A stretch of DNA of 64,000 nt, taken from positions 10,051,408-10,115,407 of the forward strand of contig OZ037771.1 in assembly GCA_964035545.1 (NCBI GenBank), written 5' to 3'. A program made the position numbers and the translations under genes. This DNA is from Bugula neritina. Lineage: Eukaryota > Bryozoa > Gymnolaemata > Cheilostomatida > Bugulidae. How positions within the stretch are numbered: the first letter of the stretch is position 1; each line of letters begins with the position of its first letter. The notes beneath the pieces are model-generated. The model made no database searches, was not told where the DNA came from, and saw nothing but the letters and a program-made list of their open reading frames with translations. Positions 40,887-57,600 of this stretch are shown here, one piece after another.

Positions 40887-43800
40887 TCACTGAAGTATAG
40901 TGTAATATACGGAAATGTACTGTAACATACTGATATTTACTGTAACACACTGAAATGAACTGCAACATACTGAAATACACTGTAACATGCCAAAATAAAC
41001 TGCAACATACTGCAACATACTGAAATACACTGTAACATACTCAAATACACTGCAACATTCTGCAACATATTGAAATATACTGCAACACACTGAAATATAC
41101 TGCAACACACTGAAATATACTGCAAAATACTGAAATATACTTCAACATACTGCAACATACTGAAAGACACTACAACTCACTGAAGTATAGTGCAATATAC
41201 AGAAATGTACTCTAACATACTGATATTTAATGTTACACACTGAAATATACTAAAACATACTGAAATACACTGTAACATACCGAAATAAGCTGCAACATAC
41301 TGCAACATACTGAAATACACTGTAACATGATGAAGTACACTGCAACACATTGAAATACACTGCAACAAACTGAAATATACTGCAACATACTGAAATGTAC
41401 TGCAACATGCTGAAACTAATTGCAACATATCGAAGTATATCGTAAAATACGGACATGTACTGTAACATACTGAAACACACTGAAACATACTGAAACATAC
41501 TGAAACATACTGAAACATACTGAGATACACTGCAACATACTGCAACATACTGAAATACACTGTAACATGATGAAATACACTGCAACACATTGGAATATAC
41601 TGCAACAAACTGGAATATACTGCAACATACTGAAATGTGCTGCAACATACTGAAATACATTACAATATATCGAAGTATATCGTAATATACGGACATGTAC
41701 TGTAACATACTGAAACACACTGAAACATACTGAAACATACTAAAATATACTGAAACATACTGAAATACACTGTAACACATTGAAAAATACTGCAACATAC
41801 TGAAGGACACTTCAACTCAATGAAGTATAGTGTAATATACAGAAATGTACTGTAACATACTGATATTTACTGTAACACACTGAAATATACTGCAACATAC
41901 TGAAATACACTGTAACATACCGAAATAAACTGCAACATAATGCAACATACTGAATTACACTGTAACATACTAAAATACACTGCAACATTCTGCAACATAC
42001 TTCAACGTACTGAAAGACACTGTAACATAATGAAATACACTGCAACACATTGAAATATACCGCAACAGACAGGAATATACTGCAACACATCCAAGTACAT
42101 AGTAGTATACGGACATGTACTGTAACATACTGGAACATACTGAAACATACTGCAACATTCTGAAGTACACTGTAAAATATTGAAATACACCGCAACAAAC
42201 TGCAACATATTGAAGTACACTGTACATATTGAAAAACACTGCAACACACTGAAATATACTGCAACACACTGAAATATACTGCAAAAAAACTGAATTATAC
42301 TTCAACATACTGCAACATACTGAAAGACACTACAACTCACTGAAGTATAGTGCAATTAAAAGAAATGTATTCTAACATACTGATATTTAATGTTACACAC
42401 TGAAATATACTACAACATACTGAAATACACTGCAACATACCGAAATAAGCTGCAACATACTGCAACATACTGAAATACACTGTAACATGATGTAGTACAC
42501 TGCAACACATTGAAATATACTGCAACAGACTGAAATATACTGCAAAATACTGAATTATACTTCAACATACTGCAACATACTGAAAGACACTACAACTCAC
42601 TGAAGTATAGTGCAATATACAGAAATGTACTCTAACATACTGATATTTAATGTTACACACTGAAATATACTACAACATACTGAAATACACTGTAACATAC
42701 CGAAATAAGCTGCAACATACTGCAACATACTGAAATACACTGTAACATGATGAAGTACACTGCAACACATTGAAATACACTGCAACAAACTGAAATATAC
42801 TGCATCATACTGAAATGTACTGCAACATACTGAAATACATTGCAACATATCGAAGTATATCGTAATAAACGGACATGTACTGAAACATACTGAAACACAC
42901 TGAAACATACTGAAACATACTGAAACATACTGAGATACACTGCAACATACTGCAACATACTGAAATACACTGTAACATGATGAAATACACTGCAACACAT
43001 TGGAATATACTGCAACAAACTGGAATATACTGCAACATACTGAAACGTGCTGCAACATACTGAAATACATTGCAATATATCGAAGTATATCGTAATATAC
43101 GGACATGTACTGCAACATACTGAAACACACTGAAACATACTGAAACATACTGAAATATACTGAAATATACTGAAATACACTGTAACACATTGAAAAATAC
43201 TGCAACATACTGAAAGACACTTCAACCCACTGAAGTATAGTGTAATATACGGAAATGTACTGTAACATACTGATATTTACTGTAACACACTGAAATATAC
43301 TGCAACATACTGAAATACACTGTAACATACCGAAATAAACTGCAAGATAATGCAACATACTGAATTACACTGTAACATACTAAAATACACTGTAACATTC
43401 TGCAACATACTTCAACGTACTGAAAGACACTGTAACATAATGAAATACACTGCAACACATTGAAATATACCGCAACAGACTGGAATATACTGCAACACAT
43501 CCAAGTACATCGTAATATACGGACATGTACTGTAACATACTGGAACATACTGAAATACACTGCAACAAACTGTAACATACTGAAACACACTGAAACATAC
43601 TGAAACATGCTGAAACATACTGTAACATACTGAAACACACTGAAACATACTGAAACATACTGAGACATACTGAAATACACTGCAACATACTGCAACATAC
43701 TGAAATATACTGAAATATACTGAAATACACTGTAACACATTGAAAAATACCGCAACATACTGAAAGACACTTCAACTCACTGAAGTATAGTGTAATATAC

Positions 43801-46345
43801 GGAAATGTACTGTAACATACTGATATTTACTGTAACACACTGAAATGAACTGCAACATACTGAAATACACTGTTACATGCCAAAATAAACTGCAACATAC
43901 TGCAACATACTGAAATACACTGTAACATACTCAAATACACTGCAACATTCTGCAACATATTGAAATATACTGCTACACACTGAAATATACTGCAACACAC
44001 TGAAATATACTGCAAAATACTGAAATATACTTCAACATACTGCAACATACTGAAAGACACTACAACTCACTGAAGTATAGTGCAATATACAGAAATGTAC
44101 TCTAACATACTGATATTTAATGTTACACACTGAAATATACTAAAACATACTGAAATACACTGTAACACACCGAAATAAGCTGCAACATACTGCAACATAC
44201 TGAAATACACCGTAACATGATGAAGTACACTGCAACACATTGAAATACACTGCAACAAACTGAAATATACTGCAACATACTGAAATGCACTGCAACATAC
44301 TGAAATACATTGCAACATATCGAAGTATATCGTAATAAATGGACATGTACTGAAACATACTGAAACATACTGAAACATACTGAAACATACTGAAACATAC
44401 TGAAATACACTGTAACAAACTGAAATACACTGCAACAAGTTGGAATATACTGCAACATACCCAAGTATATGGTAATATAATGAAATGTACTGCAACATAC
44501 CGCAACATACTCAAAAACACTGTAACAAACTGAAATACGCTGCAACACATTGGAATAAACTGCGACATATCGAAATAAATGGTAATATACTGAAATATAT
44601 TGAAATACACTGTAACACATTGAAAAATACTGCAACATACTGAAACACACTACAACTCGCTGAAGTATAGTGTAACTTACTGAAATGTACTGTAACATAA
44701 TGATATTTACTGCAACACACTGAAACATACTGCAACATACTGAAATACACTGTTACATACTAAAATACACTGCAACATACTAAAATACACTGCAACAACC
44801 TGCAACATTCTGCAACATACTTCAACATACTGAAAAACACTGTAACAAACTGAAATACGCTGCAACACATTGGAATATACTGCAACATACCCAAATAAAT
44901 GGTAACATACTGAAATATACTGAAATACAATGTAACACATTGAAAAATACTGCAACACACTGAAAGACACTACAACTCACTGAAGTATAGTGTAATATAT
45001 GAAAACGTACTGTAACATACTGATATTTACTGCAACACACTGAAATATACTGCAACATACTGAAATACACTGTTACATGCCAAAATAAACTGCAACATAC
45101 TGCAACATACTGAAATACACTGTAACATACTCAAATACACGGCAACATTCTGCAACATATTGAAATATACTGCAACACACTGAAATATACTGCAACACAT
45201 CCAAGTAGACTGTAATATACGGACATGTACTGTAACATACTGAAACAAAATGAAATATACTGTAACACTCTGAGTAATACTGCAAAATGCTGAAATATAC
45301 TGTAACACAGTGAAGTATACTGCAAAATTCTGAAACATACTGCAACATACTAAAACATGAGCAATATACTGAAAAATGCCTCAGCATACTCAAATATACT
45401 GCAAGATGCTGCAACATACGTAAATACACTGTAACATACTGAAATACACTGCAACATACTGCAGCATACTGAAGTACACTGTAAAATATTGAAATACACT
45501 GCAACACATTGGAATATACTGCAACACACTGAAATATACTGCAACATACTGAAATATACTGCAACATACTGCAACATACTAAAGTGCACTGTAACATACT
45601 GTAACTTACTGAAATACACGGCAACAAACTGTAACATACTGAAACACACTGAAACATACTGAAACATACTGAAACATACTGAGACATACTGAAATACACT
45701 GCAACATACTGAAACATACTGAAATATACTGAAATATACTAAAATACACTGGAACACATTGAAAAATACTGCAACATACTGAAAGACACTTCAACCCACT
45801 GAAGTATAGTGTAATATACGGAAATGTACTGTAACATACTGATATTTACTGTAACACACTGAAATATACTGCAACATACTGAAATACACTGTAACATACC
45901 GAAATAAACTGCAACATAATGCAACATACTGAATTACACTGTAACATACTAAAATACACTGCAACATTCTGCAACATACTTCAACGTACTGAAAGACACT
46001 GTAACATAATGAAATACACTGCAACACATTGAAATATACCGCAACAGACTGGAATATACTGCAACACATCCAAGTACATCGTAATATACGGACATGTACT
46101 GTAACATACTGGAACATACTGAAATACACTGCAACAAACTGTAACATACTGAAACACACTGAAACATACTGAAACATACTGAAACATACTGTAACATACT
46201 GAAACACACTGAAACATACTGAAACATACTGAGACATACTGAAATACACTGCAACATACTGCAACATACTGAAATATACTGAAATATACTGAAATACACT
46301 GTAACACATTGAAAAATACCGCAACATACTGAAAGACACTTCAAC
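40887..46345. repeat. 5,459-bp higher-order unit, copy a
   Basis: This is the first complete unit. It contains in order the GAAATGAACT block (40,951), a shortened 1,650-type segment carrying the 230-bp deletion (junction CAACATGCTG/AAACTAATTG near 41,408), the TACATATTG 9-bp monomer (near 42,222), GCAATTAAAAG (42,352), and the CAACAAGTTGG and GAGCAATATACTG landmarks. A private variant is GCTACACACT at 43,972. At 43,681 it has T, like copy c. The start point is chosen for convenience, because a tandem repeat has no natural first base. Confidence 0.9.
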
Positions 46346-49235
46346 TCACTGAAGTATAGTGTAATATACGGAAATGTACTGTAACATACTGATATTTACT
46401 GTAACACACTGAAATGAACTGCAACATACTGAAATACACTGTAACATGCCAAAATAAACTGCAACATACTGCAACATACTGAAATACACTGTAACATACT
46501 CAAATACACTGCAACATTCTGCAACATATTGAAATATACTGCAACACACTGAAATATACTGCAACACACTGAAATATACTGCAAAATACTGAAATATACT
46601 TCAACATACTGCAACATACTGAAAGACACTACAACTCACTGAAGTATAGTGCAATATACAGAAATGTACTCTAACATACTGATATTTAATGTTACACACT
46701 GAAATATACTAAAACATACTGAAATACACTGTAACATACCGAAATAAGCTGCAACATACTGCAACATACTGAAATACACTGTAACATGATGAAGTACACT
46801 GCAACACATTGAAATACACTGCAACAAACTGAAATATACTGCAACATACTGAAATGTACTGCAACATGCTGAAACTAATTGCAACATATCGAAGTATATC
46901 GTAAAATACGGACATGTACTGTAACATACTGAAACACACTGAAACATACTGAAACATACTGAAACATACTGAAACATACTGAGATACACTGCAACATACT
47001 GCAACATACTGAAATACACTGTAACATGATGAAATACACTGCAACACATTGGAATATACTGCAACAAACTGGAATATACTGCAACATACTGAAATGTGCT
47101 GCAACATACTGAAATACATTACAATATATCGAAGTATATCGTAATATACGGACATGTACTGTAACATACTGAAACACACTGAAACATACTGAAACATACT
47201 AAAATATACTGAAACATACTGAAATACACTGTAACACATTGAAAAATACTGCAACATACTGAAGGACACTTCAACTCAATGAAGTATAGTGTAATATACA
47301 GAAATGTACTGTAACATACTGATATTTACTGTAACACACTGAAATATACTGCAACATACTGAAATACACTGTAACATACCGAAATAAACTGCAACATAAT
47401 GCAACATACTGAATTACACTGTAACATACTAAAATACACTGCAACATTCTGCAACATACTTCAACGTACTGAAAGACACTGTAACATAATGAAATACACT
47501 GCAACACATTGAAATATACCGCAACAGACAGGAATATACTGCAACACATCCAAGTACATAGTAGTATACGGACATGTACTGTAACATACTGGAACATACT
47601 GAAACATACTGCAACATTCTGAAGTACACTGTAAAATATTGAAATACACCGCAACAAACTGCAACATATTGAAGTACACTGTACATATTGAAAAACACTG
47701 CAACACACTGAAATATACTGCAACACACTGAAATATACTGCAAAAAAACTGAATTATACTTCAACATACTGCAACATACTGAAAGACACTACAACTCACT
47801 GAAGTATAGTGCAATTAAAAGAAATGTATTCTAACATACTGATATTTAATGTTACACACTGAAATATACTACAACATACTGAAATACACTGCAACATACC
47901 GAAATAAGCTGCAACATACTGCAACATACTGAAATACACTGTAACATGATGTAGTACACTGCAACACATTGAAATATACTGCAACAGACTGAAATATACT
48001 GCAAAATACTGAATTATACTTCAACATACTGCAACATACTGAAAGACACTACAACTCACTGAAGTATAGTGCAATATACAGAAATGTACTCTAACATACT
48101 GATATTTAATGTTACACACTGAAATATACTACAACATACTGAAATACACTGTAACATACCGAAATAAGCTGCAACATACTGCAACATACTGAAATACACT
48201 GTAACATGATGAAGTACACTGCAACACATTGAAATACACTGCAACAAACTGAAATATACTGCATCATACTGAAATGTACTGCAACATACTGAAATACATT
48301 GCAACATATCGAAGTATATCGTAATAAACGGACATGTACTGAAACATACTGAAACACACTGAAACATACTGAAACATACTGAAACATACTGAGATACACT
48401 GCAACATACTGCAACATACTGAAATACACTGTAACATGATGAAATACACTGCAACACATTGGAATATACTGCAACAAACTGGAATATACTGCAACATACT
48501 GAAACGTGCTGCAACATACTGAAATACATTGCAATATATCGAAGTATATCGTAATATACGGACATGTACTGCAACATACTGAAACACACTGAAACATACT
48601 GAAACATACTGAAATATACTGAAATATACTGAAATACACTGTAACACATTGAAAAATACTGCAACATACTGAAAGACACTTCAACCCACTGAAGTATAGT
48701 GTAATATACGGAAATGTACTGTAACATACTGATATTTACTGTAACACACTGAAATATACTGCAACATACTGAAATACACTGTAACATACCGAAATAAACT
48801 GCAAGATAATGCAACATACTGAATTACACTGTAACATACTAAAATACACTGTAACATTCTGCAACATACTTCAACGTACTGAAAGACACTGTAACATAAT
48901 GAAATACACTGCAACACATTGAAATATACCGCAACAGACTGGAATATACTGCAACACATCCAAGTACATCGTAATATACGGACATGTACTGTAACATACT
49001 GGAACATACTGAAATACACTGCAACAAACTGTAACATACTGAAACACACTGAAACATACTGAAACATGCTGAAACATACTGTAACATACTGAAACACACT
49101 GAAACATACTGAAACATACTGAGACATACTGAAATACACCGCAACATACTGCAACATACTGAAATATACTGAAATATACTGAAATACACTGTAACACATT
49201 GAAAAATACCGCAACATACTGAAAGACACTTCAAC
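46346..49235. repeat. 5,459-bp higher-order unit, copy b, lacking 2,569 bp
   Basis: It follows copy a for 2,890 bp and then passes directly into copy c, omitting the part equivalent to 43,777-46,345. The missing piece is flanked by two nearly identical stretches of over 100 bp (around 43,750-43,880 and 46,320-46,450). They differ at sites such as GTTACATGCC against GTAACATGCC. At 49,140 it has C, as in copies d and e. Confidence 0.9.
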
Positions 49236-52200
49236 TCACTGAAGTATAGTGTAATATACGGAAATGTACTGTAACATACTGATATTTACTGTAACACACT
49301 GAAATGAACTGCAACATACTGAAATACACTGTAACATGCCAAAATAAACTGCAACATACTGCAACATACTGAAATACACTGTAACATACTCAAATACACT
49401 GCAACATTCTGCAACATATTGAAATATACTGCAACACACTGAAATATACTGCAACACACTGAAATATACTGCAAAATACTGAAATATACTTCAACATACT
49501 GCAACATACTGAAAGACACTACAACTCACTGAAGTATAGTGCAATATACAGAAATGTACTCTAACATACTGATATTTAATGTTACACACTGAAATATACT
49601 AAAACATACTGAAATACACTGTAACATACCGAAATAAGCTGCAACATACTGCAACATACTGAAATACACTGTAACATGATGAAGTACACTGCAACACATT
49701 GAAATACACTGCAACAAACTGAAATATACTGCAACATACTGAAATGTACTGCAACATGCTGAAACTAATTGCAACATATCGAAGTATATCGTAAAATACG
49801 GACATGTACTGTAACATACTGAAACACACTGAAACATACTGAAACATACTGAAACATACTGAAACATACTGAGATACACTGCAACATACTGCAACATACT
49901 GAAATACACTGTAACATGATGAAATACACTGCAACACATTGGAATATACTGCAACAAACTGGAATATACTGCAACATACTGAAATGTGCTGCAACATACT
50001 GAAATACATTACAATATATCGAAGTATATCGTAATATACGGACATGTACTGTAACATACTGAAACACACTGAAACATACTGAAACATACTAAAATATACT
50101 GAAACATACTGAAATACACTGTAACACATTGAAAAATACTGCAACATACTGAAGGACACTTCAACTCAATGAAGTATAGTGTAATATACAGAAATGTACT
50201 GTAACATACTGATATTTACTGTAACACACTGAAATATACTGCAACATACTGAAATACACTGTAACATACCGAAATAAACTGCAACATAATGCAACATACT
50301 GAATTACACTGTAACATACTAAAATACACTGCAACATTCTGCAACATACTTCAACGTACTGAAAGACACTGTAACATAATGAAATACACTGCAACACATT
50401 GAAATATACCGCAACAGACAGGAATATACTGCAACACATCCAAGTACATAGTAGTATACGGACATGTACTGTAACATACTGGAACATACTGAAACATACT
50501 GCAACATTCTGAAGTACACTGTAAAATATTGAAATACACCGCAACAAACTGCAACATATTGAAGTACACTGTACATATTGAAAAACACTGCAACACACTG
50601 AAATATACTGCAACACACTGAAATATACTGCAAAAAAACTGAATTATACTTCAACATACTGCAACATACTGAAAGACACTACAACTCACTGAAGTATAGT
50701 GCAATTAAAAGAAATGTATTCTAACATACTGATATTTAATGTTACACACTGAAATATACTACAACATACTGAAATACACTGCAACATACCGAAATAAGCT
50801 GCAACATACTGCAACATACTGAAATACACTGTAACATGATGTAGTACACTGCAACACATTGAAATATACTGCAACAGACTGAAATATACTGCAAAATACT
50901 GAATTATACTTCAACATACTGCAACATACTGAAAGACACTACAACTCACTGAAGTATAGTGCAATATACAGAAATGTACTCTAACATACTGATATTTAAT
51001 GTTACACACTGAAATATACTACAACATACTGAAATACACTGTAACATACCGAAATAAGCTGCAACATACTGCAACATACTGAAATACACTGTAACATGAT
51101 GAAGTACACTGCAACACATTGAAATACACTGCAACAAACTGAAATATACTGCATCATACTGAAATGTACTGCAACATACTGAAATACATTGCAACATATC
51201 GAAGTATATCGTAATAAACGGACATGTACTGAAACATACTGAAACACACTGAAACATACTGAAACATACTGAAACATACTGAGATACACTGCAACATACT
51301 GCAACATACTGAAATACACTGTAACATGATGAAATACACTGCAACACATTGGAATATACTGCAACAAACTGGAATATACTGCAACATACTGAAACGTGCT
51401 GCAACATACTGAAATACATTGCAATATATCGAAGTATATCGTAATATACGGACATGTACTGCAACATACTGAAACACACTGAAACATACTGAAACATACT
51501 GAAATATACTGAAATATACTGAAATACACTGTAACACATTGAAAAATACTGCAACATACTGAAAGACACTTCAACCCACTGAAGTATAGTGTAATATACG
51601 GAAATGTACTGTAACATACTGATATTTACTGTAACACACTGAAATATACTGCAACATACTGAAATACACTGTAACATACCGAAATAAACTGCAAGATAAT
51701 GCAACATACTGAATTACACTGTAACATACTAAAATACACTGTAACATTCTGCAACATACTTCAACGTACTGAAAGACACTGTAACATAATGAAATACACT
51801 GCAACACATTGAAATATACCGCAACAGACTGGAATATACTGCAACACATCCAAGTACATCGTAATATACGGACATGTACTGTAACATACTGGAACATACT
51901 GAAATACACTGCAACAAACTGTAACATACTGAAACACACTGAAACATACTGAAACATGCTGAAACATACTGTAACATACTGAAACACACTGAAACATACT
52001 GAAACATACTGAGACATACTGAAATACACTGCAACATACTGCAACATACTGAAATATACTGAAATATACTGAAATACACTGTAACACATTGAAAAATACC
52101 GCAACATACTGAAAGACACTTCAACTCACTGAAGTATAGTGTAATATACGGAAATGTACTGTAACATACTGATATTTATTGTAACACACTGAAATGAACT

Positions 52201-54694
52201 GCAACATACTGAAATACACTGTTACATGCCAAAATAAACTGCAACATACTGCAACATACTGAAATACACTGTAACATACTCAAATACACTGCAACATTCT
52301 GCAACATATTGAAATATACTGCAACACACTGAAATATACTGCAACACACTGAAATATACTGCAAAATACTGAAATATACTTCAACATACTGCAACATACT
52401 GAAAGACACTACAACTCACTGAAGTATAGTGCAATATACAGAAATGTACTCTAACATACTGATATTTAATGTTACACACTGAAATATACTAAAACATACT
52501 GAAATACACTGTAACACACCGAAATAAGCTGCAACATACTGCAACATACTGAAATACACCGTAACATGATGAAGTACACTGCAACACATTGAAATACACT
52601 GCAACAAACTGAAATATACTGCAACATACTGAAATGCACTGCAACATACTGAAATACATTGCAACATATCGAAGTATATCGTAATAAATGGACATGTACT
52701 GAAACATACTGAAACATACTGAAACATACTGAAACATACTGAAACATACTGAAATACACTGTAACAAACTGAAATACACTGCAACAAGTTGGAATATACT
52801 GCAACATACCCAAGTATATGGTAATATAATGAAATGTACTGCAACATACCGCAACATACTCAAAAACACTGTAACAAACTGAAATACGCTGCAACACATT
52901 GGAATAAACTGCGACATATCGAAATAAATGGTAATATACTGAAATATATTGAAATACACTGTAACACATTGAAAAATACTGCAACATACTGAAACACACT
53001 ACAACTCGCTGAAGTATAGTGTAACTTACTGAAATGTACTGTAACATAATGATATTTACTGCAACACACTGAAACATACTGCAACATACTGAAATACACT
53101 GTTACATACTAAAATACACTGCAACATACTAAAATACACTGCAACAACCTGCAACATTCTGCAACATACTTCAACATACTGAAAAACACTGTAACAAACT
53201 GAAATACGCTGCAACACATTGGAATATACTGCAACATACCCAAATAAATGGTAACATACTGAAATATACTGAAATACAATGTAACACATTGAAAAATACT
53301 GCAACACACTGAAAGACACTACAACTCACTGAAGTATAGTGTAATATATGAAAACGTACTGTAACATACTGATATTTACTGCAACACACTGAAATATACT
53401 GCAACATACTGAAATACACTGTTACATGCCAAAATAAACTGCAACATACTGCAACATACTGAAATACACTGTAACATACTCAAATACACGGCAACATTCT
53501 GCAACATATTGAAATATACTGCAACACACTGAAATATACTGCAACACATCCAAGTAGACTGTAATATACGGACATGTACTGTAACATACTGAAACAAAAT
53601 GAAATATACTGTAACACTCTGAGTAATACTGCAAAATGCTGAAATATACTGTAACACAGTGAAGTATACTGCAAAATTCTGAAACATACTGCAACATACT
53701 AAAACATGAGCAATATACTGAAAAATGCCTCAGCATACTCAAATATACTGCAAGATGCTGCAACATACGTAAATACACTGTAACATACTGAAATACACTG
53801 CAACATACTGCAGCATACTGAAGTACACTGTAAAATATTGAAATACACTGCAACACATTGGAATATACTGCAACACACTGAAATATACTGCAACATACTG
53901 AAATATACTGCAACATACTGCAACATACTAAAGTGCACTGTAACATACTGTAACTTACTGAAATACACGGCAACAAACTGTAACATACTGAAACACACTG
54001 AAACATACTGAAACATACTGAAACATACTGAGACATACTGAAATACACTGCAACATACTGAAACATACTGAAATATACTGAAATATACTAAAATACACTG
54101 GAACACATTGAAAAATACTGCAACATACTGAAAGACACTTCAACCCACTGAAGTATAGTGTAATATACGGAAATGTACTGTAACATACTGATATTTACTG
54201 TAACACACTGAAATATACTGCAACATACTGAAATACACTGTAACATACCGAAATAAACTGCAACATAATGCAACATACTGAATTACACTGTAACATACTA
54301 AAATACACTGCAACATTCTGCAACATACTTCAACGTACTGAAAGACACTGTAACATAATGAAATACACTGCAACACATTGAAATATACCGCAACAGACTG
54401 GAATATACTGCAACACATCCAAGTACATCGTAATATACGGACATGTACTGTAACATACTGGAACATACTGAAATACACTGCAACAAACTGTAACATACTG
54501 AAACACACTGAAACATACTGAAACATACTGAAACATACTGTAACATACTGAAACACACTGAAACATACTGAAACATACTGAGACATACTGAAATACACTG
54601 CAACATACTGCAACATACTGAAATATACTGAAATATACTGAAATACACTGTAACACATTGAAAAATACCGCAACATACTGAAAGACACTTCAAC
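49236..54694. repeat. 5,459-bp higher-order unit, copy c
   Basis: This is a complete unit, 8,349 bp (5,459 + 2,890) after copy a, with which it shares T at 52,030. A private variant is GATATTTATT at 52,171-52,180, where the other copies have GATATTTACT. Otherwise it reads the same as copies a and d in the stretches I compared. Confidence 0.9.
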
Positions 54695-57600
54695 TCACTG
54701 AAGTATAGTGTAATATACGGAAATGTACTGTAACATACTGATATTTACTGTAACACACTGAAATGAACTGCAACATACTGAAATACACTGTAACATGCCA
54801 AAATAAACTGCAACATACTGCAACATACTGAAATACACTGTAACATACTCAAATACACTGCAACATTCTGCAACATATTGAAATATACTGCAACACACTG
54901 AAATATACTGCAACACACTGAAATATACTGCAAAATACTGAAATATACTTCAACATACTGCAACATACTGAAAGACACTACAACTCACTGAAGTATAGTG
55001 CAATATACAGAAATGTACTCTAACATACTGATATTTAATGTTACACACTGAAATATACTAAAACATACTGAAATACACTGTAACATACCGAAATAAGCTG
55101 CAACATACTGCAACATACTGAAATACACTGTAACATGATGAAGTACACTGCAACACATTGAAATACACTGCAACAAACTGAAATATACTGCAACATACTG
55201 AAATGTACTGCAACATGCTGAAACTAATTGCAACATATCGAAGTATATCGTAAAATACGGACATGTACTGTAACATACTGAAACACACTGAAACATACTG
55301 AAACATACTGAAACATACTGAAACATACTGAGATACACTGCAACATACTGCAACATACTGAAATACACTGTAACATGATGAAATACACTGCAACACATTG
55401 GAATATACTGCAACAAACTGGAATATACTGCAACATACTGAAATGTGCTGCAACATACTGAAATACATTACAATATATCGAAGTATATCGTAATATACGG
55501 ACATGTACTGTAACATACTGAAACACACTGAAACATACTGAAACATACTAAAATATACTGAAACATACTGAAATACACTGTAACACATTGAAAAATACTG
55601 CAACATACTGAAGGACACTTCAACTCAATGAAGTATAGTGTAATATACAGAAATGTACTGTAACATACTGATATTTACTGTAACACACTGAAATATACTG
55701 CAACATACTGAAATACACTGTAACATACCGAAATAAACTGCAACATAATGCAACATACTGAATTACACTGTAACATACTAAAATACACTGCAACATTCTG
55801 CAACATACTTCAACGTACTGAAAGACACTGTAACATAATGAAATACACTGCAACACATTGAAATATACCGCAACAGACAGGAATATACTGCAACACATCC
55901 AAGTACATAGTAGTATACGGACATGTACTGTAACATACTGGAACATACTGAAACATACTGCAACATTCTGAAGTACACTGTAAAATATTGAAATACACCG
56001 CAACAAACTGCAACATATTGAAGTACACTGTACATATTGAAAAACACTGCAACACACTGAAATATACTGCAACACACTGAAATATACTGCAAAAAAACTG
56101 AATTATACTTCAACATACTGCAACATACTGAAAGACACTACAACTCACTGAAGTATAGTGCAATTAAAAGAAATGTATTCTAACATACTGATATTTAATG
56201 TTACACACTGAAATATACTACAACATACTGAAATACACTGCAACATACCGAAATAAGCTGCAACATACTGCAACATACTGAAATACACTGTAACATGATG
56301 TAGTACACTGCAACACATTGAAATATACTGCAACAGACTGAAATATACTGCAAAATACTGAATTATACTTCAACATACTGCAACATACTGAAAGACACTA
56401 CAACTCACTGAAGTATAGTGCAATATACAGAAATGTACTCTAACATACTGATATTTAATGTTACACACTGAAATATACTACAACATACTGAAATACACTG
56501 TAACATACCGAAATAAGCTGCAACATACTGCAACATACTGAAATACACTGTAACATGATGAAGTACACTGCAACACATTGAAATACACTGCAACAAACTG
56601 AAATATACTGCATCATACTGAAATGTACTGCAACATACTGAAATACATTGCAACATATCGAAGTATATCGTAATAAACGGACATGTACTGAAACATACTG
56701 AAACACACTGAAACATACTGAAACATACTGAAACATACTGAGATACACTGCAACATACTGCAACATACTGAAATACACTGTAACATGATGAAATACACTG
56801 CAACACATTGGAATATACTGCAACAAACTGGAATATACTGCAACATACTGAAACGTGCTGCAACATACTGAAATACATTGCAATATATCGAAGTATATCG
56901 TAATATACGGACATGTACTGCAACATACTGAAACACACTGAAACATACTGAAACATACTGAAATATACTGAAATATACTGAAATACACTGTAACACATTG
57001 AAAAATACTGCAACATACTGAAAGACACTTCAACCCACTGAAGTATAGTGTAATATACGGAAATGTACTGTAACATACTGATATTTACTGTAACACACTG
57101 AAATATACTGCAACATACTGAAATACACTGTAACATACCGAAATAAACTGCAAGATAATGCAACATACTGAATTACACTGTAACATACTAAAATACACTG
57201 TAACATTCTGCAACATACTTCAACGTACTGAAAGACACTGTAACATAATGAAATACACTGCAACACATTGAAATATACCGCAACAGACTGGAATATACTG
57301 CAACACATCCAAGTACATCGTAATATACGGACATGTACTGTAACATACTGGAACATACTGAAATACACTGCAACAAACTGTAACATACTGAAACACACTG
57401 AAACATACTGAAACATGCTGAAACATACTGTAACATACTGAAACACACTGAAACATACTGAAACATACTGAGACATACTGAAATACACCGCAACATACTG
57501 CAACATACTGAAATATACTGAAATATACTGAAATACACTGTAACACATTGAAAAATACCGCAACATACTGAAAGACACTTCAACTCACTGAAGTATAGTG

